Of a DNA stretch of 36,356 nt, positions 33,120-36,356 are shown piece by piece. The DNA is from an uncultured Saprospiraceae bacterium (GTDB lineage Bacteria; Bacteroidota; Bacteroidia; Chitinophagales; Saprospiraceae), in the NCBI GenBank assembly GCA_937921595.1, contig CAKZTD010000450.1:1-36356 (forward strand), read 5' to 3'. The notes under the pieces were generated by a model, which had not been told where the DNA came from, did no database searches, and saw nothing but the letters and a program-made list of their open reading frames with translations. How positions within the stretch are numbered: position 1 is the first letter of the stretch; each line of letters opens with the position of its first letter. Both the position numbers and the translations under genes were made by a program.

Positions 33120-34466
33120 ATGAAGCTTCTCATTTACCTTTTAACTCTCATCTTCTTTTTTGCTGCATGCAAAAAAGAAGATGACAACAACCCAAATCCA
33201 GAATCTGAATGTATTCTTACTGCTGACGAAGAAATATTGATCAATCAGTTAAGCGATGATTTCGCTTATCCTTTGAATGGAGCTGATCCTGAGATCGAAG
33301 ATGAAGGATTAAATGCTTTGATCGATTATATTGGAGATACTAAATTGGTAGGGCTTGGAGAAGCGACACATGGAACTGCGGAGTTTTATAAAATGAAAGA
33401 CAAAATTTTCAGAAAGCTAGTCACTCAGAAAGGTTTCAAAGCAATCGTTTTTGAAATCCCTTGGGGGAATGCGAAAGTGGTGAACGATTTTGTAACAAAA
33501 GGAATAGGCAGTGCAGATGAAGCGATTGATCAGACCTGGTATTGGACTTATGACACTCAAGAAGTGAGAGATCTTGCTCAATGGATACATGATTATAACC
33601 TTACCCAAAGTGCTGGAGAAAAAATTCATTTTGTTGGCTGTGACCCACAAGGAGGAGATTTCAATATCGAACGAAATATGGTTTTTACTTACTTAAATCA
33701 AGTACAACCAGATTCTTCTGGAGCAGTGTTAAGCAATTACGGTCAACTACCAGTGGGTGAAATTTCTGACTATGCAAATGAGGAGGAGAATATTAAAGAA
33801 GCGAATAGAATTGGGACTAAAAAAGTCTATGATTATTTCGTGGAACATAAGGATGAAATGATTAGCCTTTCTTCCGAGTTGGAGTATGAAATCAATGCGA
33901 TGGCTGCTCACTTGATTCAGCATCGGGAGTATATTTATCGAACGAATAATTTTGGAACTCCTAGAGATTCTTTAATGGCCATTTATTCGGAATGGTGGCA
34001 GGAGATTTTAGCACCAGAAGCGAAGGTGGCAATCTGGGCGCATAATTTTCATGTGATGGATGCTCGAGTTATCGGAACGGATTGGATGGGAACTTATCTC
34101 CGTCAACGCAATGGTACAAATTATAAAAGCGTAGCCTTCAGTTTTGGTAAAGGAGCGTTCAATGCTTTTCGAGCAGGAGCTAATGGCCAGTTCGTAAGTG
34201 GTGTGAGTCGCCAAGTTATTCCAGCATTAAAATGTCATTCGACCAATCATTTGTTGTCGCTAGTAGATGGAGATCAACACTATCTGATTTTTGATGAATT
34301 GGAAAATGAATCTAAAACTTATTTCGAATCCACTCATCCGTTTATTCAATTGGGAGCCGGATTTAATTATAACTTTTTACAAAACTATACTCAGGATTTC
34401 AGCTTAAGTAAAATGTTTGATGTACTCATCCATTTTGATGAAACGAATAGTAGTGAATTGAAGTAA
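33120..34466 (+). CDS. Erythromycin esterase-like lipoprotein
   Basis: This is a 448-aa protein with a lipoprotein signal (IFFFAACKKEDD), so it is anchored to a membrane outside the cytoplasm. The Ere domain covers about residues 55-440: LVGLGEATHGTAEFYKMKD (catalytic His/Glu region), FKAIVFEIPWGNAKVVNDFV, IHFVGCDPQGG, and KVAIWAHNFHVMD. The family includes EreA/EreB macrolide esterases and many uncharacterised homologues. The extracytoplasmic location and lack of any resistance context argue against calling it a macrolide-resistance gene. It is divergent from the MEST-like gene with a 108-bp spacer. No Shine-Dalgarno sequence; the tandem repeat occupies that position. Confidence 0.85.
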   Translation: MKLLIYLLTLIFFFAACKKEDDNNPNPESECILTADEEILINQLSDDFAYPLNGADPEIEDEGLNALIDYIGDTKLVGLGEATHGTAEFYKMKDKIFRKLVTQKGFKAIVFEIPWGNAKVVNDFVTKGIGSADEAIDQTWYWTYDTQEVRDLAQWIHDYNLTQSAGEKIHFVGCDPQGGDFNIERNMVFTYLNQVQPDSSGAVLSNYGQLPVGEISDYANEEENIKEANRIGTKKVYDYFVEHKDEMISLSSELEYEINAMAAHLIQHREYIYRTNNFGTPRDSLMAIYSEWWQEILAPEAKVAIWAHNFHVMDARVIGTDWMGTYLRQRNGTNYKSVAFSFGKGAFNAFRAGANGQFVSGVSRQVIPALKCHSTNHLLSLVDGDQHYLIFDELENESKTYFESTHPFIQLGAGFNYNFLQNYTQDFSLSKMFDVLIHFDETNSSELK

Positions 34467-34518
34467 ATCTGGATGGATTAATCTTCTTGTTTTCTTTTTA
34501 TTCAAAAAAAAACTATAC

Positions 34519-34532
34519 TCTACACTTGTAGA
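34519..34532. promoter_or_regulatory. BlaI operator 1
   Basis: TCTACA-CT-TGTAGA, a 6-bp dyad matching the BlaI/MecI core TACAnnTGTA. It contains the TTG (34526-34528) of the putative -33 element. Confidence 0.7.
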
Positions 34533-34556
34533 ATACAAATAAATGCTCTACATTTG
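34526..34556 (+). promoter_or_regulatory. Promoter of the blaI-M56 operon
   Basis: TTG (34526-34528), 20 bp spacer, TACATTTG (34549-34556): an almost ideal Bacteroidota primary-sigma promoter. The expected start site near 34563 leaves about 14 nt of leader, with an AGGA close to ATG 34577. Confidence 0.7.
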
Positions 34557-34560
34557 TAGA
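34547..34560. promoter_or_regulatory. BlaI operator 2
   Basis: TCTACA-TT-TGTAGA, the same dyad 28 bp downstream of operator 1. The -7 box TACATTTG lies wholly inside it. Confidence 0.7.
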
Positions 34561-34576
34561 ATACAATTCAGGACAA

Positions 34577-34954
34577 ATGAAGTTATCAAGAACAGAAGAA
34601 CAGCTCATGCGGCATTTGTGGAAACTAGAAAAGGCCAAAATGAAAGATCTTATTGAGCAATATGAAGATCCGAAACCAGCGACAACGACGATTGCTACTT
34701 TATTAAAAAGGATGAAAGACAAAGGATTTATTGATTACAAAGTTTTTGGAAAAACCAGAGAGTACTTTCCTTTGGTCAATAAATCAGATTATTTCACGAC
34801 TCATGTCCGAGGCTTGATTCAAAATTTCTTTGGAAATTCAGCTTCGACCTTTGCTTCTTTTTTTACAAAAGCAACAGATTTGTCTACGGAAGAATTGGAA
34901 GCATTGAGAAAAGAAATAGATGAAGAAATTAAAAAGAAAAAGAGTAAGAAATGA
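34577..34954 (+). CDS. BlaI/MecI-family repressor
   Basis: This is a 125-aa winged-helix repressor. LSRTEEQLMRHLWKLEKAKMKDLIEQ is the N-terminal helical start, TTTIATLLKRMKDKGFIDYKVFGKTREYFPLV is the recognition helix plus wing, and the C-terminal helices form the dimerisation and cleavage region. Relatives repress until an M56 protease triggers their proteolysis. The stop codon overlaps the next start as ATGA, so the repressor and the M56 sensor are translationally coupled. Two matching dyads cover its own promoter, implying autorepression. No beta-lactamase gene is in the window, so the regulated output is unknown. Confidence 0.92.
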   Translation: MKLSRTEEQLMRHLWKLEKAKMKDLIEQYEDPKPATTTIATLLKRMKDKGFIDYKVFGKTREYFPLVNKSDYFTTHVRGLIQNFFGNSASTFASFFTKATDLSTEELEALRKEIDEEIKKKKSKK

Positions 34955-36356
34955 TAATCTATCTTATTAAATCGGGAACTTGTTTAGCCTTGATTTTGGC
35001 GATCTATTATCTCTTTTTAGAAAGAGAAAAAATGCCTTTGTTTAATCGGTTTTATTTACTGTTTGGATTAGGCTTTTCATTTTTGATCCCACTTATTAAT
35101 TTGGAATATTCTAGTGGTTTACTTGATAGCTATATGCTTCTTGACCCCATTGCAAACTCCGAAAGTGCAAATGTTGAACAGATCAATACCAATGAAGGAG
35201 GATTTAGTTCGGATCAATTATTAGATGCTTTTCAAATGGTTTATCTAATAGGGTTTGGAGTTTTTTTACTCCAGTTTTTAATAAGAATAACAGCATTGAT
35301 GCGAAAAATTTTTCAATATAAAAACGTTGCTTATCAAGGAGCACGATTGGTTTTGACAGATAGAACTGAATTGCCACATACTTTTTGGAATTACATTTTT
35401 ATTAATAAAACGGCGTATGAAAATCGAGCAATAGAAGAAGAATTATTTATACATGAATTAGCACATGCACATCAAGGACATTCTGCCGATGTGACGATAG
35501 TCGAAATACTGAAAACTATCTTTTGGTTTAACCCTCTTTTGATTTTTTACAAACGAGCAATTCAATTAAATCATGAATTTTTAGCGGATGATGCAGTAAT
35601 CAAAAAGCATCATCAAGTCTCCGAATATCAACACCTGCTTTTAGATAAAGCAGCGTCTAATAAAAGAATTTACTTGGCCAGTAATTTGAATTTTTTAGTA
35701 ACAAAAAAACGTCTTAAAATGATGACAAAAAACACTTCTCGCTTTAAGGTCAACACCTTAGCGACATTGATGATACCGCTTTTTGTATGCTTGTTTTTTG
35801 CTTTTAGCAATAAAGTAGTGGCTCAGAAATCAGTAGATAATAAGATGGAAAAGGAAATGGCAAAGATAAGAGATGCCTATTTTAAAGATGCGACTTTCGT
35901 CTGTGAAGAGGATAAAAATAAGAAAGTTTATAAATCCTACAAGGATTTAACAGATGAAGAAAGAGGGGCAATTCCACCACCGCCACCACCGCCTCCCACA
36001 GCGGATGGTACTCCTATGAAAGTTGCTCCTTTGCCAAAAGGTACATTGGTGCATTATGATCTAAAAGGAAAGGACAAAAAAGTATGGATTGAACAATCAG
36101 GTGAGATGGCACCACCACCACCACCTCCTCCTCCTCCTCCGCCACCGCCGCCACCGCCGCCGCCGAAGAAGCCATATCAGCCGTGGCGATGGACAGCAGG
36201 CGCGGCACTGTGCCTTCATGGGACTCGGGGTCCGCGGGGCGGTGCGGCGTATCATCCGAAGCGGGGGGCGGCCTCGCGTCGCGCGGGCTGGGAGGAGGCC
36301 GGTGGTCGGGCGCGGGTGACCGCAGCGGCGGCCCCGGGGCGTACATGGACCTCGAC
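34951..36356 (+). CDS. BlaR1-like M56 family membrane metallopeptidase (C-terminus replaced by chimeric sequence)
   Basis: The frame opens at ATG 34951 overlapping the blaI stop and stays open to the window end. Native sequence has TM segments near residues 3-22, 30-50, 90-108 and 268-288. The zinc site HELAH is at residues 168-172 with Glu209 (NHEFLADD) as probable third ligand. A periplasmic tail with a short proline run (near residue 345) and a long 18-proline run follow. No penicillin-binding sensor domain is seen, so the signal differs from classical BlaR1. After the second proline run the protein turns abruptly into Arg/Gly/Ala-rich sequence and base composition becomes about 77% GC. 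Everything after about 36130 is probably not part of this gene. The true C-terminus is missing. Confidence 0.85.
   Translation, partial: MIIYLIKSGTCLALILAIYYLFLEREKMPLFNRFYLLFGLGFSFLIPLINLEYSSGLLDSYMLLDPIANSESANVEQINTNEGGFSSDQLLDAFQMVYLIGFGVFLLQFLIRITALMRKIFQYKNVAYQGARLVLTDRTELPHTFWNYIFINKTAYENRAIEEELFIHELAHAHQGHSADVTIVEILKTIFWFNPLLIFYKRAIQLNHEFLADDAVIKKHHQVSEYQHLLLDKAASNKRIYLASNLNFLVTKKRLKMMTKNTSRFKVNTLATLMIPLFVCLFFAFSNKVVAQKSVDNKMEKEMAKIRDAYFKDATFVCEEDKNKKVYKSYKDLTDEERGAIPPPPPPPPTADGTPMKVAPLPKGTLVHYDLKGKDKKVWIEQSGEMAPPPPPPPPPPPPPPPPPPKKPYQPWRWTAGAALCLHGTRGPRGGAAYHPKRGAASRRAGWEEAGGRARVTAAAAPGRTWTS
36131..36356. other. GC-rich foreign tail, probable chimeric assembly join
   Basis: GC content is about 77% over 36181-36356 against about 35% a few hundred bases earlier. 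The join lies in a CCN (proline) repeat whose codons drift from CCA/CCT to CCG across 36110-36175. The frame beginning at ATG 36189 (MDSRRGTVPSWDSG...) stays open to the end with mostly G/C third positions, hinting at a coding or exon-like sequence of a GC-rich organism. The source cannot be named. Confidence 0.75.

Noticed and set aside
33120-34466. Macrolide resistance gene
   Set aside because: The protein is a lipoprotein outside the cytoplasm with only family-level similarity to Ere enzymes and no mobile or resistance context.
36014-36346. Minus-strand 110-aa Pro/Ala/Val-rich reading frame and the overlapping plus-strand 76-aa His/Arg-rich frame
   Set aside because: Both span the low-complexity junction between AT-rich and GC-rich DNA; they are artefacts of repeat composition and a likely chimera.

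Overview
The window looks like chromosomal DNA of an aerobic member of the Bacteroidota, probably a Saprospiria- or Cytophagia-like marine or environmental bacterium. The evidence is an AT-rich composition (about 35-40% GC by eye), secreted proteins with type IX secretion tails (IYPNPS / IFPNPS plus a C-terminal sorting domain), a two-propeller Reg_prop sensor kinase, DUF2911, a tricorn-like protease, TAnnTTTG promoter boxes and very few Shine-Dalgarno sequences. No rRNA, tRNA or CRISPR array was seen. The last ~200 bp do not fit: from a poly-proline CCN tract at about 36110-36175 the GC content jumps to about 77% (my count for 36181-36356), which is best read as a chimeric assembly join.

Layout. 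(1) 1-524: 3'-truncated HD-domain hydrolase on the minus strand. (2) 782-8001: a kynurenine-type tryptophan catabolic operon. Its order is 4-oxalocrotonate decarboxylase, IclR regulator, tryptophan 2,3-dioxygenase, ACMS decarboxylase, kynureninase, kynurenine 3-monooxygenase, and a RidA-type 2-aminomuconate deaminase. A TGTTTCA-N5-TGAAACA palindrome lies just before the first gene. Three copies of a ~72-nt double-hairpin repeat lie in and beside the operon. Kynurenine formamidase, 3-hydroxyanthranilate dioxygenase and aminomuconate-semialdehyde dehydrogenase are not in the window. (3) 8198-13225: OmpA-like lipoprotein, tricorn-like protease, isoaspartyl peptidase. (4) 13287-14462: a solitary tyrosine recombinase, followed by a 17-bp stem-loop. 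(5) 14567-21722: S41 peptidase, TetA-like MFS exporter, an SDR without YxxxK, and a large sensor kinase.

(6) 22097-25563: a Crp/Fnr regulator divergent from cydA-cydB (cytochrome bd oxidase), with a long inverted repeat between cydA and cydB. (7) 25715-31681: an AraC regulator, a DUF2911 protein, an FG-GAP repeat protein with a T9SS tail, a tail-fibre-like protein and another T9SS-exported protein. (8) 32118-34466: an alpha/beta hydrolase resembling vertebrate MEST/PEG1 and an erythromycin-esterase-like lipoprotein. (9) 34519-36356: a BlaI/BlaR1 (M56) pair whose promoter elements are each embedded in a BlaI-type dyad; the M56 gene runs into the chimeric end.

The best candidates for something undescribed are the ABAB-armed double-hairpin element confined (in this window) to the kynurenine locus, the IclR-controlled Trp-to-oxalocrotonate operon itself, and the BlaI promoter architecture. 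The tail junction is the most important quality warning.
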